Assembly (NCBI GenBank): GCA_019634145.1
Contig: JAHQVU010000038.1
Coordinates: 1-32,457, forward strand
Reading direction: 5' to 3'
DNA: 32,457 nucleotides
Source of the DNA: Micavibrio sp.
GTDB taxonomy: Bacteria > Pseudomonadota > Alphaproteobacteria > Micavibrionales > Micavibrionaceae
Below the pieces are notes generated by a model, which was not told the DNA's origin, made no database searches, and was given only the letters and a program-made list of their open reading frames with translations. How positions within the stretch are numbered: position 1 is the stretch's first letter; each line of letters opens with the position of its first letter. Made by a program: the position numbers and the translations under genes. This document shows positions 15,352 through 23,511 of the stretch, piece after piece.

Positions 15352-15379
15352 CTTGGCAACAGTAAAGAGCCAAGTTTTT
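15352..15379 (+). terminator. Terminator-like hairpin ahead of rph
   Basis: CTTGGC pairs with GCCAAG across an 11-base loop and is followed by five T residues. It lies about 107 bases before the rph start, in the divergent region with the exported-protein gene, where no upstream plus-strand gene needs terminating. It might be a leader attenuator if a promoter lies before it, or a chance hairpin. Confidence 0.4.
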
Positions 15380-15419
15380 ATCTTCATCCACGGGCTTTAT
15401 AAAAAGATACAAGTTGCGT

Positions 15420-15446
15420 TTGATCTTTGTGCGCGGGTTGTATAGT
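15420..15446 (+). promoter_or_regulatory. Weak candidate promoter for rph-rdgB
   Basis: TTGATC (15420-15425) and TATAGT (15441-15446) are 15 bases apart, or TTTGAT with a 16-base spacer. Transcription would start about 35 bases before the rph ATG. The boxes are imperfect and the spacing short. Confidence 0.3.
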
Positions 15447-15485
15447 CATGAACGCGTACAAACAACTATTACCAAGGATACAAAA

Positions 15486-16205
15486 ATGACCAGACCTTCA
15501 GGGCGTAGCGGCGATCAAATGCGTAAGATCGAAGTGATTAAGGATATTTCCAAACACGCGGAAGGATCTTGCATGATCAAATTCGGCGATACGCACGTGC
15601 TGTGTACGGCCAGTGTCGAAGAAAAGGTTCCGGGCTGGATGCGTAATACGGGCAGTGGTTGGGTTACGGCGGAATATGGGATGCTACCGCGCTCGACCGG
15701 AAGTCGTATGGACCGTGAGGCGGCCAGAGGAAAGCAATCTGGCAGGACTCAAGAAATTCAACGTCTTATTGGGCGTTCTTTGCGCGCGGTCGTGGATATG
15801 CAAGCGCTGGGTGAGCGTCAGGTGCGAATCGATTGTGATGTGATACAAGCCGATGGCGGAACGCGCACGGCGGCGATTACGGGTGGTTTTATTGCGATGC
15901 ATTTGGCGTTTCAGCATTTGGTAAATATTGGTTTGTTGGCGGCGGTTCCTGTTAAGGACACGGTAAGCGCGATTTCATGCGGTGTGTTTGAAGGGCAACC
16001 TGTGCTTGATCTGGATTATGATGAGGATTCAGCGGCTGATACGGATGCGAACTTCGTGATTACGGGTAATAGCGGTATTTGTGAAATTCAAGGTACTGCG
16101 GAGAAAGAGCCCTTTAGTGAGGATGAGTTTTTGAAGTTGCTCGGGCTGGCGAAAAAGGGTTGTTCTGAGCTGACGGCAGTGCAAAAAGACGTTTTGGAGC
16201 TTTGA
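15486..16205 (+). CDS. rph: RNase PH
   Basis: Phosphorolytic 3'-5' exoribonuclease that trims tRNA 3' ends. The chosen start ATG 15486 gives [17 protein letters not shown], the standard beginning, and has AAGGAT before it; the longer frame from 15414 adds an unrelated 24-residue stretch. Conserved parts seen: [63 protein letters not shown] (active site, phosphate and RNA binding) and [21 protein letters not shown]. The length is 239. rdgB begins three bases after its stop, so the two form an operon, a pairing common in alphaproteobacteria. Confidence 0.97.
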   Translation: MTRPSGRSGDQMRKIEVIKDISKHAEGSCMIKFGDTHVLCTASVEEKVPGWMRNTGSGWVTAEYGMLPRSTGSRMDREAARGKQSGRTQEIQRLIGRSLRAVVDMQALGERQVRIDCDVIQADGGTRTAAITGGFIAMHLAFQHLVNIGLLAAVPVKDTVSAISCGVFEGQPVLDLDYDEDSAADTDANFVITGNSGICEIQGTAEKEPFSEDEFLKLLGLAKKGCSELTAVQKDVLEL

Positions 16206-16208
16206 TTT

Positions 16209-16832
16209 ATGGGGCGGATTTTTGAAGCGACCGAGCTGGTGATTGCCACGCATAATGCGGGTAAGGTTCGCGAGATAAAGGATTTGCTGAAGTCTTATTC
16301 GGCGGGCGTTACATTCTTTAGTGCGGGTGATCTGGGTTTGCCCGAGCCAGAGGAGACGGGCAAGACTTTCATTGAAAATGCGGAGTTAAAGGCGCAGGCG
16401 TCGGCTCGTGCATCAGGTAAGGTCTCGTTGGCCGATGATAGTGGTTTATCTGTTTATGCCTTGAACGGTGATCCTGGGATTTATTCGGCGCGCTGGGCGA
16501 TAAATGATGAGGGTAGTCGCGATTTTTCTCTCGCTATGCGGCGTGTCGAAGAGGCGCTGGGCGAGGTCGAAGATCGCAGGGCGGCTTTTATATGTGTGTT
16601 GTCATTGGCGTGGCCGGATGGTCATGTCGAGAGTTTTGAGGGGCGCGTTGAGGGCACTCTCGAGTTCCCGCCGCGCGGTGATAAGGGCTTTGGCTATGAC
16701 CCGATTTTTGTACCTTCGGGGTATGAAATGAGCTTTGCCGAGATGGAGCCGGATGCCAAACATGCGATTTCTCATCGCGCTGACGCGTTTGAAAAAATCA
16801 CCGGTGCTTGCTTTGAAATGGGCGGCAATTAG
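16209..16832 (+). CDS. rdgB: RdgB, non-canonical purine NTP pyrophosphatase (XTP/dITP diphosphatase)
   Basis: HAM1-family enzyme that removes dITP, XTP and similar deaminated nucleotides from the pool. Motifs in order: [11 protein letters not shown] (13-23), [45 protein letters not shown] and [11 protein letters not shown]. The length of 207 is normal. The ribosome site GGAG lies within the last rph codons, which supports translational coupling. The next gene, IcmD/DotP-like, has its own strong promoter. Confidence 0.97.
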   Translation: MGRIFEATELVIATHNAGKVREIKDLLKSYSAGVTFFSAGDLGLPEPEETGKTFIENAELKAQASARASGKVSLADDSGLSVYALNGDPGIYSARWAINDEGSRDFSLAMRRVEEALGEVEDRRAAFICVLSLAWPDGHVESFEGRVEGTLEFPPRGDKGFGYDPIFVPSGYEMSFAEMEPDAKHAISHRADAFEKITGACFEMGGN

Positions 16833-16894
16833 TTTTTACATAATTTTATAACTCGTATTTTTATCAATGAAAACAATATATTTACGTGAAAAAC

Positions 16895-16924
16895 TTGACA
16901 GTGAGCATGGAATCCACGTATATA
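16895..16924 (+). promoter_or_regulatory. Strong promoter for the IcmD/DotP-like gene
   Basis: A perfect TTGACA (16895-16900) is followed after 18 bases by TATATA (16919-16924), with TATACT overlapping it. A good ribosome site (AAGGAG, 16964-16969) stands ahead of the ATG at 16978. Together with the gene's distinctive codon choice this suggests high, separate expression. Confidence 0.65.
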
Positions 16925-16977
16925 CTAGCCACAATTAAATGACGCTTAATGGAGAGCGGAATTAAGGAGATTTGAAA

Positions 16978-17379
16978 ATGATCAAGAATATCAAAATTAA
17001 AATGATGGCCGCGCAAGCAGCATTCGTAGTAGGTATGATGGCTGATAGCGCGAACGCAGCGGGTACAGTGCAAGGTAACAACTGGAGCACAGTATCACAG
17101 AACATTGCAGGATCTATGGAAGAGCTTCCAGGTTTGATTGCTTCTATCTCATACCTTGTTGGTATGCTGATGGGTGTTTTGGGTGTTGTGAAAATCAAAG
17201 ACCACGTTGAGAACCCAACACAAACACCAATGCGTGAAGGCGCTGTTCGTTTGGCAGCCGGTGGTGCATTATTCGCGCTTCCAATGATGTTCGAAGCGAT
17301 GCAGAACACAATCGGTACAACCACTGTACAGGTTGGTCCTGCACAGTTGAACCGTGCTACATTCTCACTGAACAACTAG
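16978..17379 (+). CDS. IcmD/DotP-like type IVB secretion membrane protein (lone copy)
   Basis: 133 residues. An N-terminal signal-like helix ends near SANAAG (about residue 26). After a short polar part there are two membrane helices, LIASISYLVGMLMGVLGVV and LAAGGALFALPMMFEAM, joined by KIKDHVENPTQTPMREGA. The pattern Y-x2-G ... K-x-K-x-H-x2-NPTQ-x-P ... G-A-L-x2-LP is that of the IcmD/DotP family, small inner-membrane parts of Dot/Icm (type IVB) secretion and of IncI-type conjugation. The start used is ATG 16978 with AAGGAG before it. Codon choice (many AAC, ACA and GAA) differs from its neighbours and fits high expression. No other Dot/Icm gene is in the window. The family call rests on motif recall. 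Confidence 0.68.
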   Translation: MIKNIKIKMMAAQAAFVVGMMADSANAAGTVQGNNWSTVSQNIAGSMEELPGLIASISYLVGMLMGVLGVVKIKDHVENPTQTPMREGAVRLAAGGALFALPMMFEAMQNTIGTTTVQVGPAQLNRATFSLNN

Positions 17380-17393
17380 TTCTTAGCCGAGAT

Positions 17394-18551
17394 ATGACAG
17401 AATTAGGCCAGATGGGTATTTATATCCACTGGCCTTTTTGTTTGTCCAAATGCCCATATTGCGACTTTAACGTCCATGTGCGATCCGAGATTGACCATGC
17501 GCGTTGGCGGGCGGCCTATGTCAGGGCGCTGGAACATTATCAATCCATGACAAGGGGGCGCATTGTGCGCTCTATCTTTTTTGGTGGCGGTACGCCTTCG
17601 ACTATGCAGCCGGAAACGGTGGGGGCGATTATTGATGCTGTGCGAAAATTATGGCCATGCGTGAATGACCTTGAGGTCACGCTGGAGGCCAATCCGACAT
17701 CAGTGGAAATCGATAAGTTCAGGGCGTTTCGCGAGGCGGGTGTTAACCGTGTGTCGATTGGCGTGCAATCTTTACGTGATGACGAGCTGAAGTTTTTAGG
17801 GAGGGCGCATAGCGAGGGTGAGGCGCGTAAGGCGATTGCGTTCGCGCAGGAGGTATTCGAACGCTCGAGCTTTGATCTGATCTATGCGCGGCCAAAGCAA
17901 ACATTGGATGATTGGCGTGCGGAACTGAGTGAGGCGTGTGAAATGGCAGCGGGGCATCTCTCGCTTTATCAGCTTACAATTGAGCGTAACACGCCGTTTT
18001 ATTTTGAAGAGCAGCAAGGTAAATTTTCTGTTCCGGAAGAGGGGCTTGCGGCGGATTTCTATGATCTTACACAGAGCATTTGTGCGGCGCATAACCTGCC
18101 TGCATATGAGGTGTCGAACCACGGGGCTTTGGGGCAAGAATCTGAGCATAACCTGATCTATTGGCGCTATGGTGATTATATTGGTATAGGGCCGGGCGCG
18201 CATGGGCGTTTGACTCTTATGGATGGCAAGGTCGCTATTCGTGACCATCATGCGCCAGATGTGTGGCTGGCGCGCGTTGAAGAGGCGGGGAGTGGTGCAC
18301 ATCCATTTGAGCCTCTCTTACCAAAGGATCGTTTTACCGAGTGTTTGATGATGGGATTGCGCGTTTGTGAAGGGCTGGCGCTTTCGCGTTTGAACGATCA
18401 GGGTGCAGGGGATTGGCAGGATATGGTCGATATCAAGCGCTATAAATTGTTGGAAAATGAGGGGTTTATATCGTGCAGTGATGATCGCCTTATACTCTCG
18501 CAGAGCGGAATGCTGCGTCTCAACGCGATTGTAAACTATCTTCTGAAATAG
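17394..18551 (+). CDS. hemW: HemW, radical SAM heme chaperone
   Basis: Radical SAM protein related to HemN, shown in other bacteria to deliver heme to respiratory enzymes, and often mislabelled coproporphyrinogen oxidase. The cluster motif is C-x3-C-x2-C (Cys16, 20 and 23 in HWPFCLSKCPYCDF). SAM-binding stretches are IFFGGGTPSTM, LEANP and VNRVSIGVQSL. Further HemW features are FDLIYARPKQT, SLYQLTIERNTPFY, YEVSNH and YIGIGPGAHGR. The 385-residue length is normal. It starts 14 bases after the IcmD/DotP-like gene and could share its promoter. The rph-rdgB-hemW order is common in alphaproteobacteria, and here it is interrupted by that gene. Confidence 0.95.
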   Translation: MTELGQMGIYIHWPFCLSKCPYCDFNVHVRSEIDHARWRAAYVRALEHYQSMTRGRIVRSIFFGGGTPSTMQPETVGAIIDAVRKLWPCVNDLEVTLEANPTSVEIDKFRAFREAGVNRVSIGVQSLRDDELKFLGRAHSEGEARKAIAFAQEVFERSSFDLIYARPKQTLDDWRAELSEACEMAAGHLSLYQLTIERNTPFYFEEQQGKFSVPEEGLAADFYDLTQSICAAHNLPAYEVSNHGALGQESEHNLIYWRYGDYIGIGPGAHGRLTLMDGKVAIRDHHAPDVWLARVEEAGSGAHPFEPLLPKDRFTECLMMGLRVCEGLALSRLNDQGAGDWQDMVDIKRYKLLENEGFISCSDDRLILSQSGMLRLNAIVNYLLK

Positions 18552-18556
18552 CCTGA

Positions 18557-20113
18557 TTAGAATAACTCTGCAGGGAATTTCAAATTTATGAGAAGCGGCA
18601 TAGCTGGCTTGCCATTCATTTGAATTTCGCCGCTATCGCTCATTGTAAGATCGAATTTGTGCGCGCCTGCGCCGACATTTTCGTCTGGCACGGCGATTTC
18701 TTTGAGGGCGGCCAGCGTGCCAGCGAGAGTTTTATACTCCTGAACTAGCGGGTTGTCTTCTTCTACGGCTTTTTCTTGGGCGTGAGAGAGTAGTCCATCG
18801 AGATTGGTAATGATTGTGGTCATGTTCAATCGGATGCCGTTGGTGGCCATAAGGTCGGCTTTGGCTTGGCCTTTGGACGTTATGCTGTAAAAGTCATTGC
18901 CGATTTTGCTATCCAGTGCGATGTTTGTTTCCGCTTGCGAGAGAAGGGCGGGCAGTTTGATCATCAGGCTGATCGGAGAGATTTTGTTGTTGGCGCTTAG
19001 CTCGTTACCCAGAACTTCCGCGACCTGATGTATCGGGATGTTTTGCGGTAAAATTTTGATGTCGGCGAAGGCGGGGGTAAGCTTTTCATCACCGGCATTG
19101 GAGGTCTCGTTTTTGAGGCCGCGATAGCCGATGGCAAGGGCCGAGCTGGCCTTATCCTCCAGCAAACCTTTTATACCAACGGATGCGTATGCATTATCAA
19201 GGTGGAAGCTCTCGGCATTTTTGGAGCCAATTGGCGTCATGCTCAGAATATTGCTGATCAAATCAACATCGCCTTTGGTAAAATCAAGGCCGCTGACCTG
19301 CACATTCATATCCAGCCCATTGGCGAGGGTCAGGAGCGTTTTTATCAATTTTCCAGGTTCTTGTGATTCGGGAGGGGTGGAGGCTAGCTCGCCTAATGTT
19401 TTGCGCGCTACAGCATCGAGCTGGTCTGCGTTAAAGGTCATTGTCATCTGGTTGAGCTTAAATGCGCCTTCTGATTTTGGTGAGCCGATGTTTAAGCCAT
19501 TGATGATGGTTTTGGCAGGGCCGCTCCAGCGGTCATTTGCGCCTTGCTTGATGTCGTAGTCCAGTATCGCGCTGTCGATGCTGGCTACATTGGTGCTATC
19601 AGCGAGAGTGGCGGTGATGTTTTTGTATTCGGCGTCAAGCTCTACAAATTCCTGCAGATCCTCGTGCCAGATGCCTGCTGCTTTTTGGCTGCCGATATGG
19701 TAGCTGATTTTTTTAGCGCCCGCCGCATCTGTGAGCTGGATGGGTGTGGGGATAGCCAGCGTCATATTCCAGAGTTTAGGTTTGGCGTTGGGGGTGGCGT
19801 TTATCGAGATCATGCCGATTTCGACATTTCCGGCTTGTGGTGCGCCTGCATCGTCTTTGCTTGTGTAATGCACCGTAGAGGGTGGCAAGGTGACGGCATA
19901 ATATCCGCCTGCAGGCTCAACGATAATATTGCCTTTACGCTCGATCGTGCGGTTGGACCCTGTCATTTTCGCATCTTGCTTATCAAGCATAGCTTGAAAA
20001 ACCGCTTTGAGTTGGGTTGCGCCTTGCTCGTTGATCTCGTTAGCAGCGCTAGCGCCTAAGGGGGTGAGGGTGGTGAAAGCAATGAAGGCAAACGTCAAAA
20101 GGGGGTGGCGCAT
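18557..20113 (-). CDS. Large exported protein of unknown function (518 aa)
   Basis: The start chosen is ATG 20113, which yields a Sec signal peptide (HPLLTFAFIAFTTLTPLGASA, cleavage before ANE) with GGAG upstream; a longer frame to 20239 would put 42 unrelated residues ahead of the signal. The mature protein is beta-rich, without cysteine pairs. It has repeated modules such as VEIGMISINATPNAKPKLWNM, DSAILDYDIKQGANDRW, GLDMNVQVSGLDFTKGDVDL and HKFDLTMSDSGEIQMNGKP. The lay-out resembles DUF2125/YdgA-like periplasmic proteins of Gram-negative bacteria, but I cannot confirm a family. It is convergent with hemW (five bases apart) and divergent from the next gene. Confidence 0.82.
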   Translation of the reverse strand: MRHPLLTFAFIAFTTLTPLGASAANEINEQGATQLKAVFQAMLDKQDAKMTGSNRTIERKGNIIVEPAGGYYAVTLPPSTVHYTSKDDAGAPQAGNVEIGMISINATPNAKPKLWNMTLAIPTPIQLTDAAGAKKISYHIGSQKAAGIWHEDLQEFVELDAEYKNITATLADSTNVASIDSAILDYDIKQGANDRWSGPAKTIINGLNIGSPKSEGAFKLNQMTMTFNADQLDAVARKTLGELASTPPESQEPGKLIKTLLTLANGLDMNVQVSGLDFTKGDVDLISNILSMTPIGSKNAESFHLDNAYASVGIKGLLEDKASSALAIGYRGLKNETSNAGDEKLTPAFADIKILPQNIPIHQVAEVLGNELSANNKISPISLMIKLPALLSQAETNIALDSKIGNDFYSITSKGQAKADLMATNGIRLNMTTIITNLDGLLSHAQEKAVEEDNPLVQEYKTLAGTLAALKEIAVPDENVGAGAHKFDLTMSDSGEIQMNGKPAMPLLINLKFPAELF

Positions 20114-20241
20114 ATAAAAAATCTCCATAAAGGTCATAAAGCTTAGATTAAAAAACAGCATTTGGATGGACATGTATAGTGTTTTTCTTCTATATTCGCC
20201 TTTCATTGAAACGAAAACATAGAATTTAAGGATACACATAG

Positions 20242-21492
20242 GTGAATATTCTTCAGGCTCAAGACGCGCATTTTAAACTCTCCGACGATGGCGGGGTGTT
20301 TTATCAAAAGCTTCCCAACAACCCGTTGCCGGGTGAGCAGGTTGGGACGCTGCATAAGGGCGAGAGCGTGCTTAAGCCAAAAATTTCTCTTGTGAAATCG
20401 ACAGAGACCGAAGGTCTGGATGATGCCGAGGTGCAGGCGCGCCTGGAGCAGTGGCTGGAAGCGCACACGAAATCAACGCTTGAGCTGTTAATTGCGCTGG
20501 ATACGCAGGATGAAGTTTCTGCGCCTGTAAAAGCTATATTGGAGCAGGTTTATAACTCAATGGGTATTATCCCGCGTGAGCAGCTGGAGGGTCTGATTGG
20601 CCAGCTGGATGCGGATATGCGCAAGGAGCTGAGAAATTATCGTGTGCGTTTGGGGCCTATATTGGTGTTCATCCCTGCGCTGAATAAACCTGCTGCGGTG
20701 CGTTTGCGTGCGCTGTTGTTCGGGATTTATAATGACAAAGATTTGCCGATGCCATTGCCCAAGGATGGGATTGTCTCATACGAGATTGACCCCGCCGAAG
20801 CGGATAAGGCCTATCAGCAGGCGATTGGATACCCTGTATTCGGCAATCGCGCGATCCGCATCGATATGCTTGATCGTGTGATCAGCGCGATTTATGATTC
20901 TGCGGATAAGGGGCAGTTCAAGGCACAGCACAAAATGGCTGAGTGGCTGGGGAGTTCGATTGAGGGTTTGTATGATGTTTTGACCGCGATGGGACATACG
21001 AAGGTTTCCGAGCCTGCTGCGCCTGCTGAATCTACAGCTAAGGCGGAGGAAAAATCTGTTGAGGAAGCGATCTCCTCCGATGCGCCAATTGCAGTAGAGC
21101 CAAAGGAAAGCGCCGTATCACTGGATGATCTAAAAGCTGCTGAAGGTGCGGAAAGCGCTCCGAAAGAAAAAGTAGAGGAAAAAGCGGCGGACAAATCCGA
21201 AGAAAAGCCTGCGGAGAAAAAGGTTGAGGTTAAGCCCGAGCTTGTGACCTTCCGCCTCAAAAAAGGTAAGGCGTTTGAGAAGAGTGCGGGGGGCGGTAAG
21301 CGTCCGTTCAACAAGGACAAAAAGCCTTATAATAAGGATAAGAAAGAGCCTTCGAAAAAGTCCCATGGTGATAAGAAGGGCGGCAAAAAAGGCGGTAAGC
21401 CTCAAGATCGCGGTCCACGTGTCATTAAGGCCGAGGTCGAGAAAAAGCTTGAAGACTCTCCTTTTGCGATCCTTCAACAGCTGAAAAAATAA
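20242..21492 (+). CDS. Stand-alone C-terminal domain of a SUV3/Mgps-type helicase, Lys-rich tail
   Basis: Residues 10-200 match in style the region that follows the motor in alphaproteobacterial SUV3-like (Mgps) helicases: LSDDGGVFYQKLP, then VQARLEQWLEAHTKSTLELL, then LDADMRKELRNYRVRLGPIL and FIPALNKPAAVRLRALLFGIY. No Walker A, DExH or helicase motif is present anywhere in the 416 residues. Residues 250-400 are low in complexity: Ala/Glu/Lys first, then a strongly basic part (FNKDKKPYNKDKKEP, KKSHGDKKGGKKGGKPQ), likely nucleic-acid binding. The GTG start has AAGGAT about 10 bases upstream, and stop codons block any extension. It may be a split or worn-down helicase, or an RNA-binding factor in its own right. 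Confidence 0.72.
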   Translation: MNILQAQDAHFKLSDDGGVFYQKLPNNPLPGEQVGTLHKGESVLKPKISLVKSTETEGLDDAEVQARLEQWLEAHTKSTLELLIALDTQDEVSAPVKAILEQVYNSMGIIPREQLEGLIGQLDADMRKELRNYRVRLGPILVFIPALNKPAAVRLRALLFGIYNDKDLPMPLPKDGIVSYEIDPAEADKAYQQAIGYPVFGNRAIRIDMLDRVISAIYDSADKGQFKAQHKMAEWLGSSIEGLYDVLTAMGHTKVSEPAAPAESTAKAEEKSVEEAISSDAPIAVEPKESAVSLDDLKAAEGAESAPKEKVEEKAADKSEEKPAEKKVEVKPELVTFRLKKGKAFEKSAGGGKRPFNKDKKPYNKDKKEPSKKSHGDKKGGKKGGKPQDRGPRVIKAEVEKKLEDSPFAILQQLKK

Positions 21493-21495
21493 TTT

Positions 21496-21900
21496 ATGTC
21501 ACGGTTTGCTTGCGTCCTTATCTTGGTGCTGGCGGCGATGCCGTTCAGGCTTGCTCATGCTGCCGAGTTTTCTGGCGATTATCTGATGCAGATGTGCTTA
21601 TCGGATAAACAGGGGGGCGAGTTGGTGCCCGGTGCGCATAATGCGTGTCAGTCATACATCGCGGGGGTCATGGATTATCACAATTTGATCAAATCGCTGG
21701 GTACATCACCGAGTGTGGAGTTCTGTGTGCCGGAGGGGACGCCGCTGAATGATATTCAGCGCAAGATTGCGACTTACCTCTATCGTCATAAGCATTCGCA
21801 AGGGCCGTTTATTGCTGCGCCCGCAGTTGCGCTGGGGCTAAATCAATATTATCCGTGTAATAAGGCGGGTAAGCCAGCGAAGAAGAAAAAGCCGCAATAG
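21496..21900 (+). CDS. Secreted Rap1a/Tai-like domain protein
   Basis: A signal peptide ends at residue 22 or 23 (AAMPFRLAHA). The mature part has the cysteine plan of the Rap1a/Tai family: MQMCLSD (Cys34), NACQSYIAGVMD (Cys51), EFCVPEG (Cys77) and YYPCNKAG (Cys121), with the typical CQSYIxGVxD and C-P-E-G-x(6)-Q steps. In enterobacteria such proteins neutralise peptidoglycan-cutting type VI effectors, but many relatives are house-keeping periplasmic proteins with no effector beside them, as here. A basic tail ends the protein. It begins three bases after the helicase-like gene, so the two are co-transcribed. The fold call is moderate and the immunity role is not supported. Confidence 0.7.
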   Translation: MSRFACVLILVLAAMPFRLAHAAEFSGDYLMQMCLSDKQGGELVPGAHNACQSYIAGVMDYHNLIKSLGTSPSVEFCVPEGTPLNDIQRKIATYLYRHKHSQGPFIAAPAVALGLNQYYPCNKAGKPAKKKKPQ

Positions 21901-21902
21901 CC

Positions 21903-22976
21903 TCACATAATGTTCATGATCCAGCCTAAAAGGATGATCTGGGGTAGGGTGATGAGGGGCAGGAAGAGTGCGATTTTCCAGCTTTTTGTGAATTCGCGCA
22001 CGACCATGATCTCGGTATAATCGGTGGCCACGCCTGCCATGAGGAAGGCGAAGCCGTTTCCGACCGCGCCGCCGCTATTCATGATTTCGGCAGCAATAGG
22101 GGCGGAGCCTTCGGAGCAGACCTCGATGATGGTGGCGGCAATAATTGTGATTGCGAGACCGATGATGGTAGGCCCGAAATAATCCGCAAAGATGTCTTCG
22201 GGGATAAAGGCGTTCATCGCGGCGGCGATGACTGTGCCGAACAAAATCCAGCGCACGATCATTTGGCCTTCGTTCCAGCCGTCACGCGCAATATCGCATG
22301 CCCATGCTTTATTCGGGCGCCAGCCCTTCATGCGGGATTTGAAATCTGCGCGAATGCTGAAATCGTCTGGGATGTCGATGGTATTGGGGTTTTCGGACAG
22401 CACGCCGCGCTTAACCAGTACCATAAAGACAAAGCCCGTTAGAATGGCAATTACCATCGAAGCAGCGGTGAAAATAAGCGTCCATTTTAGCCCTATCAAT
22501 GAGATCAGCACGAAGGTTAGGGTTAGAGAATTCCAAGGGCTGGAGACCAAAAAGGTCAACACTTGCGCCGCGGATAGGCCGCGTTCATATAGCTTTCCTG
22601 AAATTACCAGTATGCCGTGATTACATAGATCGAGCAGCACGCCGGCGATTGCGGCTTTAAAGATATCAATCGGTTTGTTACCAGCACCCATGGTTTTCAC
22701 AAAATATTCGCGCGGGATTTTGTTCATAAGGCCGACAGTCAGAAGTCCAAGGGCAATTCCCCACCACATTGTCTTAAGTAACTCTAAGGCTGAATGTGCG
22801 AAGTGCGTGAAATAGGGCACTTCCAGCCCCGCCATATGCACGATGATGGCGGGCACGATTAGCGCCAGCGAGGCATACATAATCCAATCGACTGATTTGG
22901 CATGATCGTCGTGGCAAGATTCGCTTGGCTCTTTGGTTTTAGGGCTACAGCATGATGGCTTTGTGTTCATGCTCAT
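21903..22976 (-). CDS. ArsP/DUF318-family permease with Cys/His-rich N-terminus
   Basis: Integral inner-membrane protein with about eight to ten helices. The two related halves each carry the family loops VLLDLCNHGILVISGKLYERG with SPWNSL, and IIEVCSEGSAPIAAEI with AGVATDYTE. The family (PF03773) includes ArsP, an exporter of trivalent organoarsenicals, and SO_0444-type transporters linked to copper or zinc efflux. The first 25 residues hold SCCSPK and SCHDDH, which could bind a soft metal. The substrate cannot be fixed from sequence. Read downstream of the response regulator on the same strand (42-base gap), so it may be under the same control. Confidence 0.85.
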   Translation of the reverse strand: MSMNTKPSCCSPKTKEPSESCHDDHAKSVDWIMYASLALIVPAIIVHMAGLEVPYFTHFAHSALELLKTMWWGIALGLLTVGLMNKIPREYFVKTMGAGNKPIDIFKAAIAGVLLDLCNHGILVISGKLYERGLSAAQVLTFLVSSPWNSLTLTFVLISLIGLKWTLIFTAASMVIAILTGFVFMVLVKRGVLSENPNTIDIPDDFSIRADFKSRMKGWRPNKAWACDIARDGWNEGQMIVRWILFGTVIAAAMNAFIPEDIFADYFGPTIIGLAITIIAATIIEVCSEGSAPIAAEIMNSGGAVGNGFAFLMAGVATDYTEIMVVREFTKSWKIALFLPLITLPQIILLGWIMNIM

Positions 22977-23018
22977 AAAATAGGCCTGTATGGCGGTAAT
23001 AACAAGTCGGATTGACGT

Positions 23019-23471
23019 TTAATCAATACCTTTTGGCGGGAGGCGCACAACACCGAGCCAAAAATCACTGATGACGCTGATGGTCTTTTTGAAGGTTTGG
23101 AAATTTACGGGCTTAACGATATAGCAGTTCGCCATAGAGCGATAGCATTTCTCGATGTCGTTATCGTCGGATGATGTGGTGAGAACGACCACTGGGATAT
23201 AACTGTAAGACGGGTCACGTTTAATGAAACGTAAAAATTCCAATCCGTCGAAGCCAGGCATATTCAAATCTAGAACCACCAGATCCGGCCTTGGCGCATC
23301 TTCATGGGGGGCTGATTTATTCAGGAATTCCATGCCGCTTTTGCAGTTGTTGAAAATGTGGATATTGCTGGTGGTGGCTGTGTCTTTTAATGCTTCTTCC
23401 ATAAGCAGTGTATCGGTATCACTGTCATCAATGATTAATATGTCGGCAATGTTTTTAATGCTTGTGTTCAT
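23019..23471 (-). CDS. Single-domain response regulator (Rcp1/CheY-like)
   Basis: A receiver domain without an output domain. The acidic pair Asp15-Asp16 (LIIDDSDTD), the phosphorylated Asp68 (VVLDLNMPGFDG), Thr98/99 (VVVLTTSSDD) and Lys120 (YIVKPVNF) are all in place. The VLTTSSDDNDI and KPVNFxxF wording is that of Rcp1-type regulators that pair with phytochrome-like kinases. It lies 40 bases after the histidine kinase gene and is surely its partner. With no DNA-binding part, signalling must pass by protein contact or by phosphotransfer to another protein. Confidence 0.95.
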   Translation of the reverse strand: MNTSIKNIADILIIDDSDTDTLLMEEALKDTATTSNIHIFNNCKSGMEFLNKSAPHEDAPRPDLVVLDLNMPGFDGLEFLRFIKRDPSYSYIPVVVLTTSSDDNDIEKCYRSMANCYIVKPVNFQTFKKTISVISDFWLGVVRLPPKGID

Positions 23472-23511
23472 ATATACATATAATATCTAAAATAACTGAT
23501 TAAATAAAGCG

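Noticed and set aside
19544-20059. 171-residue plus-strand frame opposite the large exported protein
   Set aside because: The minus-strand gene has a signal peptide and ribosome site; the plus-strand frame has neither support nor domain.
21496-21900. Type VI immunity role for the Rap1a/Tai-like protein
   Set aside because: No effector, VgrG or PAAR gene lies nearby, and many relatives of this fold are not immunity proteins.
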